Of a stretch of DNA of 64,000 nucleotides, positions 24,037-35,735 are shown piece by piece. This DNA comes from Cyathus striatus (taxonomy: Eukaryota > Basidiomycota > Agaricomycetes > Agaricales > Nidulariaceae). Location: contig JAOVFP010000006.1 in NCBI GenBank assembly GCA_025738555.1, positions 62,001 to 126,000 on the forward strand. Direction: 5' to 3'. The translations under genes and the position numbers were made by a program. How positions within the stretch are numbered: the stretch's first letter is position 1; every line of letters begins with the position of its first letter. The notes beneath the pieces are model-generated. The model searched no databases and was not told where the DNA came from. It saw only the letters and a list, made by a program, of their open reading frames with translations.

Positions 24037-24730
24037 ATGTCTTACGCGCATGACGCAAAGTGTGACTCATCGAACTCAGACATCGAGAAGAACATTGATC
24101 AGAGTGGGTCTCTCTGTAGCACTTGTGGATTATTGACAACAACTTTTTTATCCAGCTGATCTTCAGGCTGTGACAGAGGCTGGGTTCGATGACCCCAACA
24201 TCAACAAGGACACTGCTATTGCTGGCGCACTTGGTACATCTGTAGTCCACTCCGGATATTATTTTACTCACTCTCTTTCTCAGAGGATGATTCCCCATAC
24301 CCCGAGGTTTGTTCAGCTGTAGCCAATACAGATGATCCAAGCATTCCTGCGTCTACTTTGCACTCTTGGGTCCTTGGTCTCATGTGGGCCATCATCATCC
24401 CCATAAATATTTAGCCAGGTTTTTGCATCTGTTATCTCACCACCTCGCAGGGATTGAATCAATTCTTCTTCTTCCGTTATCCCTCTGTCACCATTACTGG
24501 GGTACGTATGAGATTACTTATTTGGGAAGTTTGACTAACAGTTATGTGCTTTAAAGATCATAGGTCAATTGTTGATCTTCCCCATTGGTCATTTGTGGGC
24601 TCGTGTAGCTCCCAATGTCAAGGTACTCGGCATTGAGCTCAATCCCGGCCCATTCACTGTTAAGGAGCATGTTCTCACAACTATCATGGCTTCCGTTGGT
24701 GCTGGCAGTGCATATGCAACTGATGTCGTG

Positions 24731-25909
24731 CAGTAATTTACACTCCCCCAAGAGGTCTGTACAGATCTGTACGGATCTGTGCGGATTCCATGCAGATCCG
24801 TACAGACCCATACAGACCTGTATAGATACCATACAGAATTTATATAGTGGCTATTAATATTATTAGAGGTGAATATTCTATATGGATTACATACATATTC
24901 TGCATGGATTCTGTGTGGATTCATGCATTGCTGCCTTGTCACAGGTGTCAAGTGTGACACTACATGAAATCTGTGATACACTCAATATATAGTATCATGC
25001 TCAATGCATAGTGTCATACTTAATGTATAGTATCACACTCAATGCATAGTGTCACACTCAACACTTAGTGTCATGCTTAATGTATAGTGTCACACTCAAC
25101 ACTTAGTATCACACTTAATGTATAGTTTCATGCTTAATGCATAGTGTCACACTCAACACTTAGTATCACATTTAATGTATAGTGTCATGCTTAATGCATA
25201 GTGTCATGCTTAATGCAGAGTGTCACACTCAACACTTAGTGTCACACTCAACCCTTAGTGTCACGCTTAATGCAGAGTGTCATGCTTAATGCAGAGTGTC
25301 ATGCTCAATGCTTAGTATCATGCTTAACCCTTTAGTGTCACACTCAACACTTCATGTCACACTCAACCCTTAGTGTCACACTTAATGCAGAGTGTCATGC
25401 TCAATGCTTAGTATCATGCTTAACCCTTTAGTGTCACACTCAACACTTAGTATCACACTTAACCCTTAGTGTCACACTTAACCCTTAGTATCACACTCAA
25501 CACTTAATGTCACACTTAACCCTTAGTATCACACTCAACACTTAATGTCACAATCAATGTATAGTGTCACGCTTAACCCTTAGTGTCACGCTTAATGGAG
25601 AGTGTCACACTCAGTGCTTAGTATCACACAATTTTCTATTCTAATTTTATATAAGGAAATAAGTATAATAAGATTCTGTACAGATTCTGTACAGAATCTG
25701 TACAGAATTTTCCAGGTCTGTAATGTGGAATTCTGCGGAATCCACATGGAATTTTTGATTCTGTGCAGAATCTGTACAGACCCAAAAAAACCTCTGCCAA
25801 AAAGAAAAAAATCTGTGCAGATTCTGCACAGATTCCGAAAATTCTGTATGGATTCCGCACGGATTCCACGTGGATCTGTACAGAACACCTGGCTAAGTGT
25901 AAAGAGCTC
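24731..25909. mobile_element. hAT-like insertion with internal satellite (8-bp duplication)
   Basis: This 1179-bp insertion is in exon 5 of the transporter. Duplications ATGTCGTG (24723-24730) and ATGTCATG (25910-25917) differ at one base. Removing the element and one duplication restores ATDVVAVQRVYYNQ. The ends carry imperfect inverted repeats around TTTACACT...CTGTACAGATC. Subterminal regions are packed with CTGTACAGAT / GATTCCGC words. Duplication length points to hAT. No transposase is present and the centre is a tandem array. Confidence 0.8.
24985..25630. repeat. Tandem array of about 19-22 bp units inside the hAT-like element
   Basis: About thirty imperfect units of the form TTAGTGTCACACTCAACAC, with variants GTATCATGCTTAATG and GTCACGCTTAACCC, run without spacers. 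Alternation of ATGCATAG, ATGTATAG, ATGCAGAG and ACCCTTAG endings shows several unit subtypes and higher-order shuffling. There are no unique spacers, so it is a minisatellite and not a CRISPR. Confidence 0.85.
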
Positions 25910-26478
25910 ATGTCATGGCTGTTCAAAGGGTGTACTACAACCAAACATACAACTTCAGTTGTAAGTACCTAGAATCTCGCCTTCATAGTTTATCTTACCT
26001 TCTTTACTAGATCAATGGATGATTGTTATGTCAACTCAACTTATTGGTTTCTCTATTGGTGGTATTGCTCGGAGATTTTTGGTTCAGCCGCCTTCAATGA
26101 GTAAGTGGATTTCAATCTCATACTTATGACTTCTATGCTAACTGTCGCTTAGTCTGGCCCACTAACCTTGTAACATGCGCTCTGTTCAATACCCTTCATG
26201 GGCAAACTTATGCTGGTGTTGGGGACCGTGGAGGAATGAGCCGTGAACGCTTCTTCCTCTACGCCTTCCTTGCTTCCGGTGTTTGGTATCTCCTTCCTGG
26301 TTATCTCTTCCAGGCGCTCAGTTATTTCTCCTGGGTGTGTTGGATTGCTCCAGAAAACGTTCCGGTCAATCAGATGTTCGGATATGTTCACGGCCTCGGT
26401 ATGGGTCTTATCACCTTCGACTGGGCACAGATTGCATACATTGGCTCTCCCCTTGCCATGCCGTGGTGGGCGGAAGTT

Positions 26479-27708
26479 CCTAGGCAACATCATGGGTAAC
26501 CCATGGGTGTCTCGAGCTCGACCCGTACCCGTACCCACGTCAACCTGTACCCATTCCCACGGGTACGGGTTCCCATGGGTATCACAACCCGCGGGTTTTA
26601 AGTACTTATTTTAGAATTAGAATAAACATATGATGAATTAATTTGTATCACTTGAAGCAAATGTACGATAATTTTTTGTAATGGCTTATTTTATACTTAA
26701 ATGGTACTAGTAATAGTATGCAAGCATATGTGAACATTGCATGAAAATGGCCGCTTTTATTGTACTATCTCCAAAAATAGGAAATTTGGAATGCTTATTT
26801 CGTAGTATTTGAAGCAGATACGCTAACGTTGTGTATAATAGCTCATTTTGTAGTTATACAACACGGGTATTAGTACACGAGTATGCAAGAGAAGTGAGTC
26901 AAAATTGCTGCTTGTATCGTACTATCTCCAGTATATATAAAAATATAGAATGTCTATTTCATAGTACTTGAACAAGATGTGCCAATATAGTTTATAATAG
27001 CTCATTTCGTACATAGACAACATGGGTATAATTGCATGAAAGTATGAGAGACTAGCATGAACACTGCTTGTTGTGTTGTACCATCTTCAAAATATAGGAA
27101 ATTCTACATAACATAGAAGAATATTAAATAAACATTGTCTCAGGTCCAATACACAGTTATATGGAACAGGTACTATATTGCATGTAACCAGTACATAATA
27201 GTGCGATATTTCTGTTGAAATACAAAGGAGAGCGAGTGTGATATAGAGGGAAATCCTAATTTCTGTGTACTGGGGAAGAGGTAGACAATATTATTTATAG
27301 AACCAGAACGAGTCGGCCATAAATTGTGTATGTAGGGTCGTTAGGAACGTGCAGTAACGCACTATCTGTATCTGAAATATCGAAGAGATGCAAAAAGAAT
27401 TGGAGTAGTAATGTTAGTTTGAATGAATTGCATTAGGTATATCATTTAAGGTCAACCCCGCGAGCTGAACAAAATGCAAAACCGAGGTTTTTCTCTAAGT
27501 ACAAACACTATCTAGATTAATATATACTATGTACTTATTCATTATTATTGTAGTGCTTGAAAAATCTTCCTTTCAGTGATTTTTATTCAATAAACTGTCT
27601 ACGGGTACCTGCGGGTTACGGGTCTCGAAGACCTGACCCATACCCGTACCCGCCGGTACCCTTACCCGTGACCCGTGCGGGTATGACGTACCCATGCATT
27701 TGCCTAGG
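26479..27708. mobile_element. Second hAT-like insertion in the transporter
   Basis: This 1230-bp insertion is in exon 7. The ends are inverted repeats CCTAGGCAAC...TTTGCCTAGG. The right duplication CGGAAGCG (27709-27716) is the native coding sequence. The left copy reads CGGAAGTT (26471-26478), so six of eight bases are still identical. Excision restores PWWAEANVLGGFVFFF. Both subterminal regions are dense in ACCCGTACCC / GGGTACGGG words. No coding sequence was found. The centre is A/T-rich with repeats of TAATAGCTCATTTYGTA about 170 bp apart. Confidence 0.8.
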
Positions 27709-29390
27709 CGGAAGCGAACGTTCTTGGTGGATTCGTTTTCTTCTTCTGTAAGCTTTCGGTCCAGCATTAATTTTACACGTACTGACCAGCTATTTATAAC
27801 AGGGATTCTTACCCCTATCCTCTACGTAAGTCAAGTGTATTGCCTGGATAAGCAGTTTCATTTATAGTCGTTTTTTAGTACACAAACACTTGGGACAGCA
27901 AGTATATGCCGATTTCATCGCGTGGTTCGTTCGACAACACTGGTGGTGCCTATGATGTCACGAAGATTATTAACGCCGATTCCACCTTCAAGGAGGAGGC
28001 ATACAAAGCATACAGTCCTCTCTACCTGTCCACGACTTTTGCCATCTCCTACGGCTTGTCCTTTGCTTCAATTACCGCCACCCTTACGCATGCATTCCTC
28101 TTCTTCCGCAAGCAAATTTGGACTCAGTCAAGGCGGGCTATGCACGAACAACCTGATATCCATGCTCGTTTGATGTCGCATTATCCTCAGGTTCCCGAAT
28201 GGTGGTATGTCATTATATTCTGTGAGTTCGCTTTTTTGTCGTCAATCTACCATCTGAAGCAATTCGTAGTGGCCATGTTTACGTTCGGTGTCATTTCGAT
28301 TGAAGTCTGGGACACCAAGTTCCCTGTTCAATACCTCATCCTTGCTCTAGTTATTGGTGTGTATTGATTAGTTAACTTAACCCCGGAATTCAGCTAACGG
28401 TCGATTAGCATTTGTATACGTTATTCCAATCGGCATGATTCAAGCCATTACCAATCAGCAAGTCGGCTTAAATGTCATCACTGAACTTATCATTGGTTAT
28501 GCTCTCCCTGGACGTCCCGTTGCCATGATGATGTTCAAGACATACGGTTACATTACTATGGCTCAAGCTTTAACATTCACCTCCGACTTCAAGCTTGGCC
28601 ACTACATGAAGATCCCTCCCAGGGCCATGTTTTGGTCGCAGGTTGCTGCTACTATACTTGCTGGAACTGTGCAACTCGGTGTCCAAGCCTGGATGTTCAC
28701 TAACATTCCGAATATGTGCGACCCCAAGCAAGCTGATGGCTTCATTTGCCCTTCAACGGAGGTGTTCGGGACGGCAAGTATTATTTGGGGTGTCATTGGT
28801 CCAGCCCGCCAGTTCTCCAAGGGACAAGTTTACTACGGTACGTAGTCGGCTATTACTTCGTCTGACCAGTTCCTCAAAAGTATTTACCACCACTTAGCTC
28901 TCACATTTTCTTCCTTATCGGCGTCATCTGCCCCGTTATCACCTACCTTCTCAGCCTCAAGTGGCCCAACAGCTGGCTCCGCTATGTCAATTTTCCAGTT
29001 ATCTTCTCTGGAACCGGTCTCATTCCTCCTGCCTCTGCCATCAGTTACGTTCCCTGGGCCATCGTCGGGTTTATCTTCCAATATGCTATCCGCAGGCGTC
29101 ATTTCTCATGGTGGACTAAGTACAACTACGTCCTCTCTGCTGCACTAGATTCGGGTGTTGCAATTTCCGCTGTTCTTATTTTCTTCTGCCTTCAATATCC
29201 CCGTAATGGCACCATTGGAGCGAACAGTATCGCTACTTGGTGGGGTAACACTGTAATGTGGAACACAGCAGATAGTGATGGCACTCCTCTCCGCACTGTT
29301 GCAGACGGTGACTTCTTCAGGTAAGTTTGCTTAAGAATATTTTGTGGGAAAAGAACTCATGCGCTTTTTCCAGCCCAAGGACATGGTAAT

Positions 29391-32137
29391 AGTTCTTCCG
29401 CCTACGAATGACCGACCAGGAGTTGCATTCGTAATTCCTGGATCGACGATTCTTAAGGTTTTCATTAACGCGTTGTAACGGTTCCATGTAATCAGTGTAC
29501 TTTATATAATATATCTAGAAGCATTTCCACTGTAGTGCTTGATGCTCTTAAACAATGGAAAGCTTCTCTGGTGCTATATTCAATGACGATTTATTGCGAA
29601 CTAGCCATGTAAGAAGCCAAGTTAGTTAATTCTACATCACTATTCGATTGACTCGACTAATCAATAAAATTACCGAGTGTGATGTCATTAAAACACATAA
29701 ATGTAACATCTAATACTCTGCATTGGAGCTTAAAAAGTAGCAAAGACTCGTATGTGAAGAAGACTTACAGATTGAGCTAATGCACCCCGTACAGCCAATA
29801 AGATTTACTATAATTTCTCAGTCGCTCTTGGCATGAGCGCACGGTTCGACCTCTTTCTGAGCTGTATTTCAATCAATAACTGGAACGTAGATCTCAATGA
29901 GGCGAAGTATAAATTTATAGTTTCAAAATTGCTTGGTTATACCAGCGGGAGAAGTCGTAACCCGAGTAAAGCATATATAAAATTTCATATAGGTCTTGCA
30001 TATGCAGCATTTTGACTTCATACCAATGATCTAAAGTACCTCAAATGTTGTATTAAATAGTATCTGTTATTAGAGGGTAGGAGGCAACATGAAGTGTAGA
30101 GGAAGATACTAGCTTGGGGGTATCTTCTCAACAAAGAATATGCGAGTGGAACGACGTCTGTCGATCCTCCAGTTCTAGTGAGGTACGATATGAATTGAAA
30201 TGGGGGGTAACGAAAACCTGAGTTGAAAGAGAGTAGGTACGACAGTTTAAGTGGCTAACAAATGCGGTATGTATGAGTAAGCGACAGTAAGAATGAAATG
30301 TGGTACGGTAATGAAAAACACGAGTTTCGCATCGCAGGCACACTGCGTGCTCTACACAAGCTGCATAAGATGCAAGAACGAGACAATGCAAGAAGAATAT
30401 TGCAGAGAAGGGGATGAGGCAAGACAGAGAGGATGAATTAGGAGCACAATGTTGGAGATACGAAGGCGATGGAATACACATTAAAAAGGGATAGTACACT
30501 AGTGACTTATGGCCCGGTCAGCGAAACGTTGAAAATGGAAGCTATGAAGCGCCGGCTATTTGAAACGTGCCACTGCCAGCGCCGATAATATGCCATTTCT
30601 TGCCTTGTCCTTGCCAGCCCAACTGTAGAAATTGAACAATAATTAATATCGCATGGACGGGATGCCAGGGACCGGGGGACAAGCAAAGCGAATGTATGAC
30701 ACGAACGGATTCGAGCGGGACATGGGGAACAGACGAAATTTGCGAAGGAAATTGGTCAGATCAAGAGAAGAGTGTGCAATAGGAGGAGATAAGGGTGATA
30801 ATAGAGGGAGGAGAATGAGAATACCATAAGCATAGAGGTGTAGACAAATGGTGATAATAAAAGAATACAGTGGAAGAGGGTAAGTTAAAGAATAATGAAC
30901 TCATCTCCTGTAGCAACAAAGCCTCAACGCATTCTTTTTCCAGGACAGAGTAGAATCTCGCTTGCATCGTCCAATGTGGCGTAACCAGATACACTATTAC
31001 CATGATTGAAAGGCAGTTTTAAGTGAGCGAACCGGAAGTAGGAGGATAAATGGTATATGTACTACGAGGTTGTGTAGTCACAACGTCGAATATGCAGACA
31101 AAAGTACAGTAACACATACACTGCGATGCGAAACCGGTGTCGAAGACACATCCACTACGAACACGAGCAACTGAACTCAGAGATGGCCAATCAGCAACGG
31201 ACCTCGAGAGTTGAGTGCTGAGTAATCAAATTTTGACATTGAAACGTTGACTTGACGTTGACAGCGAAGAAACGAGCTTGTATCTGTAGTACAGCTGGTA
31301 GCCGCAAGTACCTAGAGTCTGCTTGAAGTCCAGGGATCGCGTCGATGATAGGCGACGTGTTGAATCATGCACATGCATCTTTCTGGTTAGAACGGTGAGA
31401 TAAGGGGAAAACTGGACTGATGAAGCTGGTATTGAAGTTACAGAGAGGTTATAAACCAGAGAGTCAACCGTGGAGGAAGGCTGCCAAGAAGGTGGATTGA
31501 GGGGGTCAAGCCATGGCCACCGGTACCCGGACCGTGAAATTCAAATTGAACATTGATGATCACATGATGTTTTCACACACCTACTACCCGGAGTTGGCCT
31601 AGGACTTGAGCCCCTTGTCGAGCTCGGTACTAAGTATTACAAGTTGATTACAAGTATACGTGACGGACCATGGTGAATGCTGTATATGCGCTATATAAAT
31701 AATAAGGCTTCACTTGACTTATTATTGTTGATTTTAATGTTGACATCAAATTTGGTAACAAATTGCTACATTATCAAAAGGGAATTTCGATTGGTGGGAC
31801 ACTTGGAATCCTCCACTAACTGAAACATCATTAGCACCTAAGCAAGGTGTATTTCATCGCCCGAAGCCTCCGACTCGACGTCATTCACACCAAATTTTAC
31901 TAACTTTGACGTGAAACTGCCAGCTACACAACCATACACCCACACACTAGCTCACTACAGCCATGTGGTTACCTGCTGTGGACTAAATTTATAATTATGC
32001 TTCTGACGTGAAGCTATGGAAAATGTTGGTGGACGGGTTCACGTTTACTATTACTAGGAACGATTTAGTATTATCAAAGTAACCACTGAATTATCAAACA
32101 TATTGTATTCTTATTGTGGTTTGCTGTGGTACTTTAC
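29391..32137. other. Intergenic stretch, no supported gene
   Basis: No frame with a recognisable domain or coherent exons was found. The part from 30100 to 31000 is purine-rich on the plus strand (GAGAGGATGA, GGAGGAGATAAGG), like 34300-34480 and 44930-45020, which also lie near copies of the membrane-protein family. A sequence near 31510-31600 has ACCGGTACCCGGACCG words but no element ends. Confidence 0.4.
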
Positions 32138-32140
32138 ATT

Positions 32141-32282
32141 AGTAGAGTTCAATCTTGGCGATACACGATACAGCTACAGCTGTTTTGTGACGCGCGCTAA
32201 GCTTTTTCGGCGGGTTACTGTAGTGTTGCTGTAGCGACTGATCTGTAGCGACGCGACAAAACGGCCAAGATTGAACTCCCCT
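32141..32282. mobile_element. MITE 1 (142 bp, target duplication ATT)
   Basis: The left TIR is AGTAGAGTTCAATCTTGGC, and the right TIR is the complement of AGGGGAGTTCAATCTTGGC. Flanks are ATT at 32138-32140 and 32283-32285. The element contains GCTACAG and GTAGCGAC words shared with MITE 2. The flanking pattern also fits a TA duplication. No coding capacity. Confidence 0.75.
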
Positions 32283-32285
32283 ATT

Positions 32286-32641
32286 AGGGGAATTCAAAAT
32301 TGAAGTTACGCGATACGCTACAGTGATTTCTGTATCGTTGCCAAGAAGAACGAGCGGCGATCAGTTCGGAGTTCATAATATTTGGATCGTACTTACAAGG
32401 ACCACCCCCTTTCACCTTATGAAAATATATAATTTATTAGATAGAATGTTTGAATATATTAATATCTACCCAACCTCCAAATTTTTAACGAGATTTCAAG
32501 GTGGAAAAGAGTAAAATATAGGGAACATTTACGTTAGAACTCTCCGTTTGAATTTCTGATTACGTCTTTCGGCAAGGTTGTAGCGACTGTTCCGTAGTAA
32601 CATGTAGTAACGCTACAAAATAGTCATATTTGAATTCCCCT
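32286..32641. mobile_element. MITE 2 (356 bp), adjacent to MITE 1
   Basis: TIRs are AGGGGAATTCAAA and TTTGAATTCCCCT. ATT flanks it at 32283-32285 (shared with MITE 1) and 32642-32644. It contains TACGCGATACGCTACAG and GTAGCGACTGTTCCGTAG, matching MITE 1. A plus ORF inside (32323-32514) is not convincing. Confidence 0.75.
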
Positions 32642-32733
32642 ATTCATGGATGATATTCCTAGCAGTGCTACAGGACACCTTTAAAGTTGAGTCTGGCGTG
32701 TTTTACAACTGCGCTATTGGCAACTTTATAATA

Positions 32734-34022
32734 TTAACTAGTTATATCGATGAAGCTAGTTAATTCTACTCCACTAGATAAACTTGGCTCATTCATAGAA
32801 AGATCAGAGACTAGATGAGAGAACCCCTTGATCACTCGGCATGTCTGCAAGAAATGTCCTTCGAATCAGTACGGCTGAAAGTTAGGATATTAAAAATAAA
32901 TAATTACACGCCAATACCGGAAATATGGTTAGTATCCAACTAGATATTGCACAAGATCAGATAAAATGGTGTACAGAGTAAGACAGAAACATACGGAGGC
33001 CCAAAGCTTGCAAATATCACACGAACAATATAACTGGAAGGTATAAAGAAAGCAATTGAAAATACTTGCCAGGAGGTTTCAGTTTCATACTCATACTGCT
33101 ATATGAAGTTGTATTCACATACTAAGTGTGAATATGAAGAGTTCTCCACTATCACGTACAGTTTTGTGAATTATATTTGTATATCGAGTCGCAATATGTG
33201 TTTTGCAGAGTGTTAAGGATAATACTATTGTTTCTGAAGCTATCAAAAATGTCCTGCACATAAAAAATTAGGCAATCGGTCAACGCAACAGATCGAACAA
33301 GAAAGCTTACCCATAATAAGTCAGCTCCTCCGGTATGAACTCAACGATGCATATATCATCATAGTCGTTATGATGAAAACAGAATAACGAAAAGTGTACG
33401 CATAATCCAAAGTGTGTAGCCAGTAATATGACTAGAAATATTTCAATTTTATGATTATTTCGATGCAAAGCGCATACCGAGACATGCATCTGCAGTGGAA
33501 CGTGAATAGTCGATTCACATATGACATACCTTGTAGCATCGCAATAGCATGTAACACAACTCCCAGTAGGTTGAAGGATGTTATTAAAGACATATACCAG
33601 TATCGACATATCAATGGATCAACAGGGGCCTTCTGCAATTTGGAGAATACAAAGATGGTATTCACGCTTGTTTCCTTTATTAGTTAAGCACTGTCACAAA
33701 CATAAGACATCCAATAACATACATTTGACACATGAGGGCAATATACCGACTGAAAATATATGCAAACTTGACAGGCGTTAGCGAGCGTCTAACTCGCATA
33801 GATCAACAATAAATAAATAAGTAGGAAGCGATGGAACCTTACTTCCAGATATACTTAAGTTCGAATTTATAAGTACTAAAGTGATCATAAAGCAGAATCA
33901 CGACAGAAATCACTGGAAATGAACATATATTATTGCTGTATGTAAATTACAGCAGCTGTAGTTTACTTACAGCAAGAACAATTACGAGTAAAAACGCTCT
34001 GTTGTTCGTTTAGTATACCCAT
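32734..34022 (-). pseudogene. DUF6533-like seven-helix membrane protein, copy 1
   Basis: ATG at 34022. Exons read in order: CSC, then VVILLYDHFSTYKFELKYIWK joined to RSLTPVKFAYIFSRY, then IFVFSKLQKAPVDPLICRYW, VCALHRNNHKIEIFLVILLA, ASETIVLSLTLCKTH and TVRDSGELF. A C-terminal tail with VELTSFIDITS ends at 32734. The order YDH...FE..IWK / RY / L.VYALH / SE..VLSL....RD.GELF fits the basidiomycete DUF6533 transmembrane family, of unknown function and receptor-like topology. The acceptor before the VCALHRN exon reads GG where AG is expected (next to TATGCG, about 33488), so normal splicing there seems lost. It is one of at least four related copies, all on the minus strand. Confidence 0.7.
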
Positions 34023-35735
34023 GCTAGTATTGAAGGTGGGACCGACAATATAGATATCTTGGTCATGGAATGTACTTAAGTATTCAAAACTGAATTAGTC
34101 TCGCATTCGGGAAGTATCAGAGATGTCACCCAGACATAGTACTGACTCACAATGCATTCATTATTTTGCTATTGACGATGTGAAACTCTGAGAAAGCAGA
34201 TATATACGTTGTTATGGAAACCCTGTATCATTTTCTGTCCCTCGCCAATTCACATTGACATTTACTACCCTGTCGAAGGGAATTCATATACATAACGATG
34301 TTGCATCCCACCGAAAAAGGCGATGGCGCCGATGGGAGAACTACATAAAAATAGAAGTAGAATAAAAGGAGATAGTAAGGTGAAACACGAAATGAAATGA
34401 GGAGTGGCGTGTGGAGATGTGCTGAAGATACAAGGAGTAGTTAGTGAGAAAAGTGAGTAGATTGATTGAATGGAAGGACAAGAAAAATATTGCACATACT
34501 ATAAGCACATAGCAGAACATGTTTGAAGCATCAAATTTGATGTTTCCAGAGATCCAACATGCCCAAATGGCCACAGCTATGAATCGCATGGTGTCTAGAA
34601 CGAAAGTAATGATAAAATGCGGGGGTAAGAAAAAATGCAGAAAGGGAATCGTGACATGCGTACAAGCTGACCATTCAGATAGTCCGCCTTGTATGATGCA
34701 CAGATATTGTTGTAACCAGCTAATTTACGATAAAGTATGGTGCTGCTACCATGTATAACTTGAATGTGTGAACTAGGACGACTCGAAAGTAAAAGTCGTA
34801 ATGAAGTCGTAAGATGGTGAATACGCGGCGATTGCATGATACTTCCCACGCCCTTCTGGTACTTATTATGTCTTACTATATCAACACGTTTGAACGTCCG
34901 CGTCAGCCCCGCTGACTTAGCTTGCCATGCACACCACTCTCCCTAGTACCGTCATTGATCGAAAGCACCCCTTAGCCTTTTTCCACTGCCATTTTATCTA
35001 CTTTACTGATCTAATTCTCTTCCCCCCCTTGTCCCGCGCTCCCATTCCATCTCTTCTTATACCTATTCGTGTCCTCTACAAGCACTGACATTCTACTTCA
35101 TAGTCATACCCAACAGGATACGGCGATATATACTACATCTCTTCACAGATTACCATTCTTCCTTCGGGTGCGGGGGCGCTTCGCTAACTCAACACTCTTG
35201 GCACCTAGCCACTTACATATAACATATGGTGCGCGCCCACTGACCATGACGCCTCCAGCCACACCTCTCCTGGTGTCCTACCCCCAGTAGGGCATCCCGA
35301 GACATACTTTACTGCCGTCTTCGTACCAGACCTAAGCCCTCATCATCTCGTACATTACCAAGAACAGTACTTTACTATGAGGTAGACGCTACATTGTCGC
35401 GACATATGGCTTACCCATAACCGACATAAAATACAGGATTTTTTTTTTTTTTAAAAAAAACTCAACACTCTGGAAGGAGCCGGATGGTGCTATGTGTACA
35501 GTGACCAGTGACATGTTGACAATGCACCATTATCCAGTGGACCTACATATCTTATGTACTGCAACTACAAATTTCTGGTTGCCCAGAACTTGGTAGTAAC
35601 ACACAAAAAGCAATACTTAGCACCATTCAGCCAGTATGCCATATACTATGTGGTTCCTCTAATTTGGCAGGGGGTGTGCATGATGAAATAATATTCAACT
35701 TGATTCTATTTGATAAGGACGATGTTATAGAATGT
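34023..35735. other. Spacer between family copies 1 and 2, no gene seen
   Basis: There is a purine-rich tract at 34330-34480 and a C/T-rich tract at 34960-35060. A T run flows directly into an A run at 35441-35460 and could form a short hairpin. Small open frames have no coherent coding pattern. Confidence 0.4.

Larger units (their letters stand above)
24037..29390 (+). pseudogene. OPT-family small oligopeptide transporter, disrupted
   Basis: ATG at 24037. Thirteen exons can be joined: 24037-24103, 24156-24233, 24284-24402, 24451-24501, 24557-24730 plus 25918-25960, 26011-26100, 26153-26478 plus 27717-27747, 27803-27825, 27879-28221, 28270-28356, 28409-28846, 28898-29320 and 29375-29390. Family landmarks in order: EDDSPYPEV, GLNQFFFFRYPSV, LNPGPFTVKEH, SAYATDVV, FVYVIPIGMIQAITNQQVG, IGYALPGRPVAMMMFK, GVIGPARQFSKGQ and a C-terminal SPRTW. 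Such proteins import tetra- and pentapeptides or related substrates through the plasma membrane with about 12-16 helices. Lesions: a lost donor after exon 3 (ATAAAT where GTAAAT is expected, 24403), an 1179-bp insertion in exon 5, a 1230-bp insertion in exon 7, and a one-base loss in a T run at about 28906 that shifts the frame near the C-terminus. Introns are 48-63 nt. Confidence 0.92.

Noticed and set aside
24985..25630. Regularly repeated units resembling a CRISPR array
   Set aside because: Units are contiguous with no unique spacers, the genome is fungal, and the array sits inside a transposable element.
30128..31003. Minus-strand Cys/Ser/Leu-rich frames
   Set aside because: They arise from a purine-rich plus strand, lack introns in phase or motifs, and similar tracts occur elsewhere between genes.
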